DNA of 64,000 nt from Pholiota molesta (lineage: Eukaryota > Basidiomycota > Agaricomycetes > Agaricales > Strophariaceae). The stretch lies in NCBI GenBank assembly GCA_014925825.1, contig JACGCK010000156.1, forward strand, positions 42,398 through 106,397, given 5' to 3'. Below, in pieces: positions 37,095 through 48,393 of this stretch. Numbering within the stretch: the stretch's first letter is position 1; each line of letters starts with the position of its first letter. A program made the position numbers and the translations under genes. The notes under the pieces were generated by a model. The model did no database searches, was not told where the DNA came from, and was given only the letters and a program-made list of their open reading frames with translations.

Positions 37095-37316
37095 TCCCTC
37101 GGGCCTGGAGCTATCTATAGCACCCCTCTACCTGAACGGACGCGCTCTTGGCCCCCAATTTCCCTGCTTTCGCCCATGCCGTTCCGCCAGAAAAATGGAG
37201 CAGAAACAGAGCAGCAGCCTATCCGCGATCCAGCCGTTTTCTCCCATCCCCAGGGCCCACGCCCTTCATAAGCGCGGTCGCTCGCCCTCCCCACATCCCC
37301 CCACCCGCATTTCAGT

Positions 37317-40239
37317 ATGCCGTTCGCCGCCCTCCTCGCCTCCGCCGCGGCCCCAGCGCCCACCCCAGCACCGGCGCCCGTCGACCCGAACAAGGCCATC
37401 CGCATCGCGCGTTTCTTCGCCTACCCAAAACAGATCCTCTACCTCCTCGCCTCCTTCATCTTCCTCGTCTCGCTCCTCCACTACCTCGCGCTTGCCCACC
37501 GCTACTTTACGCGCCGCCGTGTCTATCCCGAGCGTAAAGCCACAGACGCGCAGCATGTCTCTTGGGGACGTCTCCCGGCGGCGGTCGTCGACTCCTTGCG
37601 CGCGCTCGCCTTCCGCTGGACGGTCCCCCTCGGCTTCGGGTACACCCTCAACCTCGCGGAGGTCGGCCTCACCGTAGGGTACATCGGCGTCCTCTTCACC
37701 TGGACCTTTGTCAACAGTACGCTCTGCACTCACCCTTGTATACGTGGCGTGCCTGCTGATACCGCTACCTCTTCCTGTGCAGCCACGAACCTCCAGGGCA
37801 TGATCGCAGACCCCAAGTACTTCGCCAACCGCGCGGGCACCATCGCGGCCTCGCAGGTCCCCATCATGGCGGCCCTCGGTATGCGGAACAACCTCGTCTC
37901 CTGTGCGCCGTCCCTTCCGCTCTTCCCGCCGCTGCTTCCCCCCGCTGACCGCGTCGCTGATGTGTGTGTACCCAGGGCTCACCGGCGTGAGCTTCGACAA
38001 AGTCAGTCTTTTCCGTGGTGATTTCTATCATCGTTTAGTACATGCTAACTGAGTACCTGCTGCGTCAGTTAAACTACCTGCACCGCCTCTCCGCACGTGT
38101 CATCTGCATCCTCGCGTGGATCCACGGTGGCGGACGCGTACGTCCATCATCCTTCTTCCCTCATCATCATCATCATCCCACTGACCTACGTCCTCCCATT
38201 CCGCCCAGATCACAGTCGGGCAAGTTTCTCCCCCATCCACATTAATCAGCCCTTACTTACTGACGTCGCACTTCCCCACCCAACCTACGGACTCGTCCGC
38301 ATGTAGATTGCTGACCGACGAAACGCCCAACCACCGCTGGGTGCAGTGCGGCCCGCTCGCGGTCTCCGCGCTCACGCTGCTATGCATCCTCAGCGTGCGC
38401 CCGGCGCGCGAGCGCGCGTACGAGCTGTTCCTCTTCATGCACATGATATTCGCTCTGTACGTCCCCCCTCCTCCTCCCTCTCCTCGGTGTATGGAACGAA
38501 CGACTAACGGCGCCTACGGATTCTGATAGGATCTTCATGCTCGGCACGCTGTTCCACCTCACCGGACGCTCGTAAGTGCATCATCCTTCCTTCCTTCGCG
38601 CTCTCCCTACGCCCACTCACACCCCCCTCTTCGACTTTCCGCCAGCCTGACGTACTACGGCGCCTGGCCCGCGTTCATCATCTGGGGCGTCGACCGCGGC
38701 ATCCGCCTCGTCCAGCTGCTCCTCTACAACACCGCGTACTTCTTCCCCTCCTCCTCCTCGCCCTCCTCCTCTTCCTCCTCCTCTCCCTCGCCCTCCCCGA
38801 CCTCCCCGAACCCCACGGGCGCCGCAGAGGCCCTGGACGCGGACATAACCCTCCTCTCCCCGCACTTCCTGCGCATCTCCCTCCGGCGCGGGGCGGCGCT
38901 GCGCTGGCGCGCGGGGCAGAGCGCGTTCCTGTCCTTCCCCGCGCTCCGCGGGGGGTGGCCGCTCGAGGCGCACCCGTTCACGATCGCTACGCTCGACTCT
39001 CCTTCTCCTGCCGCTTCCTTCTCCCCCGCTTCCTCAACCCCAACCTCGGACACGGACGAAAACACGGGCGAAAACACGGACAAGCAGCTAATATTCCTCC
39101 TCCGCATCCGCACCGGCCTCACCCAGCGCCTCGCCCTCGCCGCCGGCTCCCCCGCGGCACCGGCGCGCCACAGGGTGCTCGTGAGCGGGCCGTGCAGCGG
39201 GCCGCCGCTGCTCGTCGGCTTCCAGCGCGTCGTCCTGGTCGCGGGCGGGTCGGGCGCGGCGTTCGCGGTGCCGTTGTTGTTGGACGTCGTCAGGTGCGTG
39301 CTTCTCTTTTGTGTGTGGTTGTGTGTGTGTGGGATGGTGCTGATGGTTGGGGATGGATGGTAGGCGCGCGAGGGCGGGCGAGCAAGGGTGTGAGGGTGTG
39401 TTGTTCGTGTGGGCGATTCGGGATGTCGGTAAGCGCTCGTGTTATATATTGTCAGAAGTCACACGACCGTCTGTCACTTATCGCTCTTCAACTTTTTCCG
39501 CCCTCCTTCGCACACAGAACACGCAACATGGATCCAAGACATCCTCGCCCCCGCGCTCACCGCCTCCCCCCTACCCGCCGGCCTCACCGTGCGCATCCAG
39601 CTCTACATCACCGCCTCGTCCTCCTCCACGAGCACCTCGTCCACGTCGTCCATCGCGGACGCGGACCCCGAGAAATGGGCGGACTCCGACTCCGCCTCGG
39701 CCTCGCACGACGCCTCGCACGACGCGGCGGGTAACGGGAACGCGAAGGTGCGATCCGGGAGCAGCGCTGCACCCTGGGCTGAGAAGGAGAACGAGAACGA
39801 GAAAGAGGACGTGAAAGAGAAAGGGAAAGCGAGCTCCGGATGTGCGCTGCTCGCGCTGCCCTGCGTAACCGTGGCGCGCGGGCGCCCGGACGTCGGCGCG
39901 CTCCTGCAGGCCGAGATCGGCGCCGCCACGGGGCGCGTGTCGGTGAACGGTGCGTCTCCCCCCTCCTCCCCTCCGTTCCCTTCCGTTTTTCGCATCCAGG
40001 GCTGATAGCTGATATATGATTGTGTTTGTTTGATGGGGACGGTAGTGTGCGGCACGCACGGGCTGGCGGAGAGCGTGCGCGTGGCGCTGCGCGCGCCGCG
40101 CGCGATGGACGTGCTGCGCGGGGGGCCGACGGTGACGCTGCACGTCGAGGCGTTTGGTGGTGCCGTGAGTCGTTTTTCTTTTCATTGAGATGGCCTAGAT
40201 AGAATAGTGTGCTGACGGGATGGATGGATTGTGCAGTGA
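37317..40239 (+). CDS. ferric-chelate reductase, FRE family, plasma membrane
   Basis: Twelve exons join in phase to 686 aa: 37317-37716, 37783-37878, 37976-38001, 38069-38137, 38209-38219 (11 nt), 38307-38456, 38530-38571, 38646-39293, 39364-39428, 39518-39949, 40046-40164 and a last exon holding only the stop (40237-40239). The intron after the 11-nt exon uses a GC donor (GCAAGT). Transmembrane helices carry two His-x13-His pairs (LHRLSARVICILAWIH and MHMIFALIFMLGTLFH) for the two hemes. HPFTIAT is the FAD site; VSGPCSGPP and VLVAGGSGA bind NAD(P)H; VLFVWAIRD follows. The protein reduces extracellular Fe(III) or Cu(II) for uptake. An Asp/Glu/Ser-rich insert follows exon 10's start. If the last intron is not spliced, a stop 20 bp on gives nearly the same protein. 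Confidence 0.9.
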
Positions 40240-41480
40240 GAATGAGACCCTTTGAAAATGGCTTGGGCGGGACTTGAGCTTGTTGCTTGAGTCGAGGCGT
40301 GAGTCTTTTTTTTGAGTGCCAAGTCCCGGATAGAGATAGTGTGCTGACGGAATGGACTGTGTAGTGAGAAACTTTGAAAATAGCGTATGCGGGACTCGAG
40401 CTTGCTGCTTGAGCGTTTCTTAGATGTTCTGGTTTATAGATATTCTCCTTTCTTCTTCTCTACCTTCGCGACTTGATATTCAATATGTAGTACGGATGTA
40501 CATACTACGCAAAAGATGTAGCAGCTAAGGCATGCACTCCTGGCCTGAAGAACTAAAATGTTTGTTATCTCGCTGCCTCTGTCTTGGCAATAACTATAAG
40601 TACACATGTGCTGTGAATTTTGGTCTGGATATGAACACCTGACAAACATAGTGGGATTTCCGGTCATCGCGTTCGTTTCGCACTGTTATTAATATCTGGG
40701 TACAGTGGGCAATCTGAAGCCAAGTACTGTACAGCGTTATCTATAGCACAGAATACGAAAGGCGCTTGGCATCCAGCTGTTTGCTCCGCCGTTGTTTTCA
40801 ATGTTGCGAGCACTGCACCACGAGAATCCAGAGCTACTTATAGTAGATCTCTATGTGAACCCGCGGATAAACAAGAAATAGGCCCACAGCATCTTCGTGG
40901 GTCCATAGGAAAAAACAGATATTGGTGCGTCGAGGCGTTCGGCGGTGCCGCGAGTCGTTTTCTTTGAGTCCGAGATAGCGTGCTGGCGGGATGGAAGGAC
41001 TGGGAAGTGAGAAACTTTGGAATTAGCTTAGGTGGAACACGAGCTTGAGCAGGTTCATAGATGTCCCGGTTTATAGATAGTCTTTTTTCTTCTCTGCCTT
41101 CGCGACTCGATATTCAATAGGTGGTACGGATGTGAATACTACTCAAAAAATGTAACGAAGGCATGCACTCCTGGGCTGAAGAACTAAAATGTTAGCTCGC
41201 TGCCTCTGTCTTGGCAATAACTATGTATATACACATGTGCTGTGAATTTTGGTCTGGATATGAGCACCGACACAGCCTTACAGACATAGTGGGATCTCCG
41301 GTCATCGGCTTTGAATGATGTTTCGCACTGTTATTAATATATGGGTACAGTGGCCAATCTGAAGCTAAGTACAGTGTTATCTATAGCACAGAATACGAAA
41401 GGCGCTTCAATCCAGCTGTTTGATCCCCGATGTTGCGGGATAGGCGTACAGCATTTTCGTGGGTCCATAGGACAGTCTGA
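40240..41480. repeat. tandem duplication of the ferric-reductase 3' region
   Basis: The block after the stop recurs ~600 bp downstream. GTCGAGGCGT(T)TGG(T)GGTGCCG with GAGTCGTTTTCTTT is at ~40146 and ~40930. GGCATGCACTCCTGG is at ~40528 and ~41158. GTGCTGTGAATTTTGGTCTGG is at ~40608 and ~41238, and TTATCTATAGCACAGAATACG at ~40737 and ~41382. A shorter third piece (GTCGAGGCGTGAGTC) is at ~40292. The copy at 40930 still encodes the last residues (VEAFGGA) of the reductase. Confidence 0.8.
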
Positions 41481-41688
41481 TATTGATGCAGGGTTCACTC
41501 AAACACGTCCGCCGAAGGTGTGCAAGGAAGATTTAGTAGCATTGCCCTCCAAATGTATTGTTAACTCGTGTAACAACGCTCGAACTTTGAGCCTTGAAAG
41601 AACTCAGAACGGTACAAATAGTGGTAAGAACTGTAACCCAGCATTATCAATCCCTCATCGGACATTTCTATCGCTCAACACCTGAATC

Positions 41689-42267
41689 ATGAAGTTTCGC
41701 GAGGCTCTTCACTTCGACGAGGACGAGTACCGACGGGAAATAGCCGAGAAACACTTCTCCTACACCATGCTAGCGAAGGAGATCTACCGAAAATGCGCCA
41801 ACGAGACAACAGCGAAAATGCGCCTTGCCATGAGCATCGCCACGGTGCATCTGACGGGTGGCCTATCTTTCCTCTCAGCAGCGACGAACTGTCGGAACAT
41901 GTCCGTGGAAGCTCGAAAGCTGAAAGTACTGGAGGTGGAATGGGCCCGCCGCGGCCAATGCAGACTCCCTGAACGAAGCATCAGAGACCAGATTATCCTG
42001 ATATCCATCGCCATTGGCACGAGTGCTATAACCATCGGCATAGATATTGGCCTATCAGGAATCGCACCCGTCCCCGACGTGTTCCACCACGCAACTCCAA
42101 TGTTCCTGAACGGCCATCTGGTCTCCGAGGCCTTGTGTACTCATATTGCACTCCAGCAACTCGAAGTCCAAGGCGTAAATGAGGTTTTGGATGAGGCAGT
42201 CGAAAGAGTCGAAGAAAACTTGACCAGCCAAGTCGTCAGTCGTGATTCAGCAAGTGCCCAACCGTAA
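41689..42267 (+). CDS. conserved-looking hypothetical protein, 192 aa
   Basis: A single open exon starts at an ATG with good codon use. It encodes an N-terminal charged helix (KFREALHFDEDEYRREIAEKHFSY opens it), a central stretch with HLTGGLSFLSAA and RNMSVEARKLKVLEVEW, a hydrophobic segment (IILISIAIGTSAITIG) that may be one membrane helix, and an amphipathic C-terminal helix. The stop TAA is embedded in a GTAAGT donor-like site; splicing to the next AG would still reach a stop within a few codons. I do not recognise a named family, although the layout resembles small fungal proteins of unknown function. Confidence 0.6.
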   Translation: MKFREALHFDEDEYRREIAEKHFSYTMLAKEIYRKCANETTAKMRLAMSIATVHLTGGLSFLSAATNCRNMSVEARKLKVLEVEWARRGQCRLPERSIRDQIILISIAIGTSAITIGIDIGLSGIAPVPDVFHHATPMFLNGHLVSEALCTHIALQQLEVQGVNEVLDEAVERVEENLTSQVVSRDSASAQP

Positions 42268-42590
42268 GTGGATTTTTGCCACTCTTCGTTGTCGCAAGCA
42301 GCTGAAGGATTAATAGTGTAACTTAGCACATGACATCGAGCTTTATAGTCCATGGGATGCTTAAAGGCGAATTATTTGGCGGTATTCCAAGTCAACGTTT
42401 CACCGTTTCACTACAAGTATTGCTTTTAGTAGAATTTATTTATTACGTATAGAAGAAAATACTTCACCCTTGGGATTTGGTATACTTATATGACATTTAT
42501 GATTTGCCCCAGAATATTGATTTATGGTCTTATGTTACGGATGAGCGCTGAGCATCAAGGACCAATATTTACTCGACCTATTCATCCACG
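42268..42590. other. intergenic; no gene seen
   Basis: AT-rich 3' region of the 192-aa gene. No gene or RNA is apparent. Confidence 0.4.
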
Positions 42591-42596
42591 TATAGC

Positions 42597-42700
42597 TTGA
42601 CAGCTGACGAAACTATCAACCACCGGTGGCTCAATGCGGCCCGCACGCAGTTTCGTCCCTCACACTCCTATGCATTCGCAGCGTATGCGCGGCACGAAAA
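42597..42700 (+). pseudogene. ferric-reductase exon fragment
   Basis: The ~105 bp align with exon 6 of the ferric reductase (about 38308-38412). Both share GACGAAAC, CAACCACCG(G/C)TGG, TGCGGCCCGC, TATGCAT(T/C)C(G/T)CAGCGT and the GGC(A/G)CG end. The fragment has no flanking exons and is preceded by the intron-like word CAGCTGACGA. With the tandem copies at 40.2-41.5 kb it shows that the reductase locus was duplicated repeatedly and then decayed. Confidence 0.7.
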
Positions 42701-43650
42701 CGCTGGCACCATGAAATGTGATTATGTGAGGGAAACTGCCAGTGAGCGTGGTGAGCGTGTTGGACCGTGGTACACACCGGCGTTTGTGCGTGGTGTGCGC
42801 GGGAGAGTGCGAGCGATGGGCGAGATTGTGCGTGGTATGTGCAGTAGGTCGGCGAACGTGGAAGTGCATCTAGGAACATGATACCAAGTTGGTTGAGAGC
42901 GCATTGTGTGAATTTGCTATCCACATCGTGCGGTTCTTGCTTCATCGTCTGTAGGCTGGTAACTGTATTCTTAGACTAAATTTACGATTTTTATATGTAG
43001 CATACATAGAGTATGTAAGAATTGATCAAGACGAGTTCCGTAAGTCTGTCTAACCTGCTGCAGTTTTCGCGCATGGTCGTATACATTGGTTGAGTTCAAT
43101 ATGATTATATCAGAGCACCGTATTTAGTACAAGGAATTTGGCTATATGTATTAGAGAGCTATATGAGTAGAATTAGCCCGGAATTATATCTTCAGGTATG
43201 TGAGGCATGTATGGGCACGCGCATTTGCCCTGTCCCAATTATATCAACCGTATCGTGGGGAACCATTTGGCCGTCCGTCTCAAGAACATGTTGTAGCAAT
43301 GCTCAATCCTCATTCAATTGCGGTCATGAAATTAGGAAGGAAACACCAATGTGGAACTTTCGAAGCTGTATGAGATGCGTCAGGGATCTGAACACATGCA
43401 TATACAAACCAATAGGCGAGCTACGAATAGGTGCTTGACAATGAGCTTGTTCCCACAGATTATCACGGCAAATCCATGCCGAAGAGACAAGCGCCCGGTA
43501 AAACAAGTTTGAAAGATACAGGTAGCGGGGTCACACCGGCCCATGTGATGTGATTCAGCGAACACATACATGTAGCCATGTGACATGGATTCAGCGAATT
43601 CGCTGGGTCAGTGAATAACCATTTCTTAATTAGGAAATAGCTTATGTAGT
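42701..43650. other. no supported gene
   Basis: Mixed-composition sequence with short frames on both strands. It holds the right edge of the ferric-reductase fragment region and leads into the element-A end. Confidence 0.4.
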
Positions 43651-43654
43651 CAAA

Positions 43655-43885
43655 TGATTACGAGTCTTTACGCAGTAAAGTGAGTTCTTTTCACCGAGCA
43701 AAAAAAACGTACGCGCTGTTGACCCCCATCACTGATGCCATCAATCACGCCATTTGTCACGTGTTGGTCCTTGTATTTTTAAATAGTGTGTTTGTTCCCA
43801 TCAGTTATGTTGTGATCCCATTTATTATATAAGCATAGCATTTGTGCAATGCTTATATAACATGTTCCCATGAATGCTACGGGTA
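43655..43885 (+). repeat. element-A leader, copy 1, with 16-bp-arm hairpin
   Basis: This segment and 44745-44955 are direct repeats sharing GCAGTAAAGTGAGTTCTTTTCA, AAATAGTGTGTTTGTTCCCA and the hairpin at 43825-43860. The hairpin has 16-bp arms (TTATATAAGCATAGCA against TGCAATGCTTATATAA, one mismatch) and loop TTTG. Confidence 0.75.
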
Positions 43886-44292
43886 ATATAAACATTTAAA
43901 TCACATATTGTTCACTTCATCAACAAGCTAATATATTTCTTATCCAGTATACATACACTGGCACTATTGCTGATTTTGTTCCCGCAGTTGCGGTCTTCAT
44001 TTGTCCGTTCTATTTTCGGTCCACCGCAGTTGGTCTTGTTACCCATTTTCGAACACGGAGCGGGCCCGGAGGCAATTTTGATGCCAACACGGCATCAAAC
44101 GGCAAAGGGAAAACAAAGAAAACGCCAAAAAAGGCGATTCCCGCGGTATTCCTAATTTGGAACGACGTCAGAGCACGCGCAAAACGTCGGTTTAAAAGAA
44201 CGATTCCTTAAATAGGAATCGTAATTAAAATAAACGATTCCTATAAATCGGAAGCGTAATCTATAATGACCTAACCTGGGCTATTTTTATTA

Positions 44293-44374
44293 TGACACGT
44301 GTTTATGACGTATAGGCGTACAAAAACCCCAAAGTTGGGTGTTTTGTACGCGTATACGTCATAATGTCTGAGAC
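44293..44374. repeat. palindromic mini-element, copy 2
   Basis: The core 44304-44363 reads TATGACGTATAGGCGTACAA on one arm and its near-complement on the other, meeting near GTTGGGTG at the centre. It lies between the two element-A leader repeats. Confidence 0.75.
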
Positions 44375-44744
44375 ACACTTTCCATCCACCCTGCTCCCTT
44401 CGCGCAGAAGAGGGCACGCTGCAATGATTTTGTCGGTTTGGAAGCGCCGTCGAGCACCGCGACCCAATGCGTCCGCCCCCGCTCCCTGCCAATTGGTCTT
44501 AACCCTAACCCACTTTCTACCCCGTCATCATCGTCCACCCATATGCCCTTTCCGACGGCAAAGGTGCCCCAGCGCCGCCACGTTAGCACGCCCACCGCGG
44601 TGCACGCAGGTCCACCCGACACCACGCCGGCACACACCCGCGGGTAGATTACAATCTATGTAGTTGAGATTTAAGTATATTAAATTTGCTGTGTAACAAG
44701 CCTTTTTACTTAATATTTGCGTAAATTCATTGATGTATAGGCAA

Positions 44745-44955
44745 ATGTGGTCAAGTAGTCTAGTTTCTACTGCAGTAAAGTGAGTTCTTTTCAACCAGCA
44801 AAAAAAAAAGTCCGCTCTGTTATCCCTATTACTGATGCCAGTCCTTCTTTGCTTTAAATAGTGTGTTTGTTCCCATCAGTGATGTTTTGATCCCACTTAT
44901 TATATAAGCATAGCATTTGTGCAATGCTTATATAACATGTTTCCACGGATTACAC
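44745..44955 (+). promoter_or_regulatory. element-A leader, copy 2, directly upstream of the gene at 45028
   Basis: Second direct copy of the 43655 leader. It ends about 75 bp before the ATG at 45028 and contains the hairpin at 44900-44935, whose arms hold TTATATAA boxes. Its position suggests that it is the promoter of the nucleotidyltransferase-like gene. Confidence 0.55.
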
Positions 44956-45027
44956 GCTCAGATTGAGATACACTGATAACACTTTTGTATTTTGTCTTTC
45001 TTTATCTTTCTTGTCTCCCCTACTATC

Positions 45028-46630
45028 ATGCCATTCAAGTGGTTCAAGATCAAACATATCCAGCTTGACAGATTCTCTTTCCGGATTCTATATGCATATA
45101 ACCATTATCCTCCTTTGCGTCTCGGCCGTCCTGGAGACTTGTACATCCAAGGATCTTCTTCTTCATTGTGGTACAAAGTCCAAAGAACATCCTTTATGGA
45201 ATGATGAATCATTTGGTTGGGTTAGGGTACCAGGTGATTTGGGATTGGATCGTCATATCCGTATCAAGCACCCTTTGCGTTATTTCCACTTGGTGGCTTC
45301 CGGTGTATATTCAATGTGGGGGGGGGTATATATATGGTGGAATCGTCTCTTTTACGGAGTCTGTTCAGGCCTGTATTACTGAATGTTTTAGTGGTGGTTC
45401 TCTGGATGGTGAGTACTGAATTGATAACCGTTACAAGTTGACTAAAGATTTTTCTTGTAGACAGCTTTACAATCACGTATCATGGCCTTTTATGAGTGCT
45501 CTTATTCACAGTCAAAGTAAGAAATTCATATATATATTATTAAGGTTTTGGTCTGATATATAATAGCATAAAATCCAATGTTGTGTTACTGTACATTGTG
45601 TCTAATATTAGTGGCAGTAAATGTGTTTTCTATGTGTAGTATCCATCAATTTTGGTTATGCACTGCTATTTATGATGCACGTGAATGTGATCATATCGAT
45701 CACTGATAAGGGATTGGTAGGTCTTTTCTCAACATCCATCTCATTATGGAGCCTGATCTAGGTAAGGTATACCTTCTTAATCCCTGTGTCTGTGTTTGCT
45801 AAACTTTGGGTTATTTAGAGGATTTTTATGCTTCTATGAGATATACAGAAACTCAACGAAGTCTTCATCTTGTTATCTCTTCCATTGTGGCGCGTTTTCA
45901 CTTGGGACAATCCTCCACCCTTCTCCACCACCTCCAACAAACACAGGCCCTCATTTCTGGATCCTATCCTCTATTGGTTTTATTCCCCGACTCTTTTGAA
46001 CCCAATGATTTGGACATCTTTCTACCTCTGGATTCCCCACTTTCACCATCGCCTTTTATCCATTGGATTGAAGATATTTGTGGATACAGAAATGTTTCAA
46101 CATTTCCCAACCATGGATATATTGGCTTTGACAATTATATCACCTGCGTCACCAAGCATCAAAAGCTTGTGGGTGGTAGGGTCACTTCCATCAATATCAT
46201 TGTTGTCAAGAGACGATGGTTATTCCAGGTTATTGCAAAGTTTGCTTCCACCATTACCATGAATTTTATCTCTTATGCCGGCTTCTGTTCCCTCTATCCC
46301 AATCTTACTCTTGACAAGAAGGGTCTTGAACTTTATTCTGGGAGAACAGAATGGATCAACAAATACCGGAATCGGGGATTTGATATCAAAATTTCTCTTC
46401 TTGCTTGGCAGGATACTCCTACTCATCATTGCGGAGAGTATAGCTCTTGCCCTGCTACTTCACGCAATATTGGAGATCTGTATACCTTGTTTGTCCCTTT
46501 CACTGGTGATGTGTCTACTGTTAGACAATCACAAATGGAATGGCTTGGGAATATGGATTTGGATATATTTAGAGATTGGCAGATAATGCGGGACCCATGC
46601 ATTGAATATGTTGAGTTTATCATTTTATAA
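45028..46630 (+). pseudogene. element-A gene with nucleotidyltransferase-like signature, frameshifted
   Basis: The first exon (ATG at 45028) encodes MPFKWFKIKHIQLDR... and matches 23359-23637, but 2 bp are missing after SSLWYK and the frame slips again at a G-run near 45320. A third lesion is a TGA near 45493. The last exon, from ~45818 after a TATTTAG acceptor to the stop at 46630, is open for ~270 codons. It contains ISGS followed after 13 residues by DLDIF, the G-S-x(n)-D-x-D pattern of the nucleotidyltransferase fold. Downstream are YISFxxYCSLYP-like and HHCGEY/CPAT cysteine-histidine words. The family is a common uncharacterised one in mushroom genomes as I recall it. An enzymatic role is inference. 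Confidence 0.55.
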
Positions 46631-46841
46631 TCATTAGTGCTATTTACTGACTTTAATTCAATAGATGGTTATTAGAGTCACCCGCTTTGATTGTCTTGTT
46701 ATTCAAGATAATACCACCAATATCTTTTATTGTATCTGTGGAGTTGAATATTATTCTTAGTTATTGAAATTTGATGACTTTTTGTGTCCTTCTTTGATAT
46801 GAAAGTTTAAAGAATATAGCGGGCATATTTGATTTGGATGG

Positions 46842-48015
46842 TTACAAAGACATTCTAGCTAGTTTGATACCCGTCTCATTGACCTCACTGCTTTCCACAT
46901 AAGCTGACTTTCTCTTGGTGGGAAGTTTATATATCTGCTGATCTGTAGATGGGTAGCGACTCCTCATTCTCAAGATGGCTGCGCGCTATAATAGATTAAT
47001 GAGCAATTGGAATATTATAAATTTAATGAAACACATACATCTCTGAATGTTTGGTTGAGCAGCAAAACACCACGAAGCAGAGGCACCATCTTGTATTTCT
47101 TGTCCTTGGCAGGATATGCTAGAATTACCATAGTAATCTCGACAATATCACCAATTCTGTAGTTGTTTGGACTGGTGCGCTTATATCTACAAGTTTTATT
47201 AGTTGATAAACTTGGAAAGTATTAATTACTTACAACACTTGGCCATCCTTATCAGTATATTGCACAAAATAATCAACTTCATTATCTGCAGCATGGACTA
47301 GACTGTCTCCTCTCATACTCTCCAAGACGCCTTCTGGATCAACAGTTTGGTGGAAAGGGAGTGACTCTGTACTTGGAACAAAATGTTTATAGGAAAAGTA
47401 CCGAGTATGAGAGTCCAAAGCAATATGTTCTCCATGTTGTGTTGGTTCCCATTGTTCAAGTCTATCGGGAGGAAAGTGGTTTGTAAAAGCCACATAAGCT
47501 TTCTCCATGTTGTGCAAATAGTGTTCAAAGACAGTATTTCCAAGTCCAGTAATAGTGACAGCTTGCCTCAGATGGGGGCGACTCCGGATTGCTGAGGCTG
47601 AGTTGCTGTATGTGCGTATATTAATGGAATGGTATACATACTGAAATAAAGAAAGACGTACATAGCTTTGGAAACAGGGGGTAACATTTTGGAACAAAGA
47701 ATGCCTTGTAATCGGATGAAAGCATCTTCCATCTGAGAATCCTCCGTGTTAAAGTAACTTAACCTCCAGGATTGGGGCTCAGTACGTGGTACTATGTGTA
47801 AGTCATCCAACTTTGATAGCATGAGTTATACCACATTTAGCAAAATGCTAAGAGGCTTACATTAATGTTTGCAAGATGGATATCAGCAGAGTCAGAGGAA
47901 TATGTACGCGCTTCATGGAGTCTATTCAACTCTTGTTCTAGAAAGATAATCAGTTACTAATCCGTGAAATTTATTCGCACTCACTAGCATCATCCCAAGG
48001 GTAATATTCATCCAT
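46842..48015 (-). CDS. 306-aa protein of element A, intact, unknown function
   Basis: Six exons join in phase: 48015-47985, 47937-47861, 47810-47662, 47605-47234, 47186-47039 and 46985-46842. The N-terminus may extend further, since coding continues upstream of the ATG (FALRSDLSAP) to an ATGTAG acceptor near 48045. Stretches seen are YYPWDDA...QELNRLHEART, SRPHLRQAVTITGLGN, LDSHTRYFSYK..VPSTESLPFHQTVDPEG, DNEVDYFVQYTD, and NYRIGDIVEITMVI...MVPLLRGVLLLNQ. The last has the look of a small beta-barrel (KOW/SH3-like) segment, but no named domain is certain. Such proteins accompany mobile elements in Agaricomycetes. It is the only gene of this element without visible damage, and it runs opposite to its neighbours, tail to tail with the 45028 gene. 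Confidence 0.65.
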
Positions 48016-48393
48016 TGGTGCGGAGAGATCAGAGCGCAAAGCAAACTACATAGAGTTATATTTATATCTGAATTAATCAGCTGTTTATGCTTATCTGATG
48101 GTTACCATCAGATCAATTTAAGCTTCTAGAAGTTTCTAATGACATGAGTTGCTTAATTGATCATGAATTCTGTTATGGAACATTATAAATAGCTTATGCT
48201 ATACTGTTTGAGGTATAGACTCTGGGTTTCATCAGTTTGACCCTGATATACCGGTAATAATATTACCGTAAGGTTTCCGACACTCCATTAGCCAGATATT
48301 TACTGATTATCTTGCTGATTATCTGAACGTGGGAGTATCTTCTTTTGGTGCTATAAAAGCTATCCCTGTGTAGAAGATTGGATCTTGTACGAC

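Noticed and set aside
45028..45420. Programmed frameshifting in the element-A gene
   Set aside because: The copy at 23359-23637 keeps one frame across the first slip site, so the change at 45 kb is a deletion.
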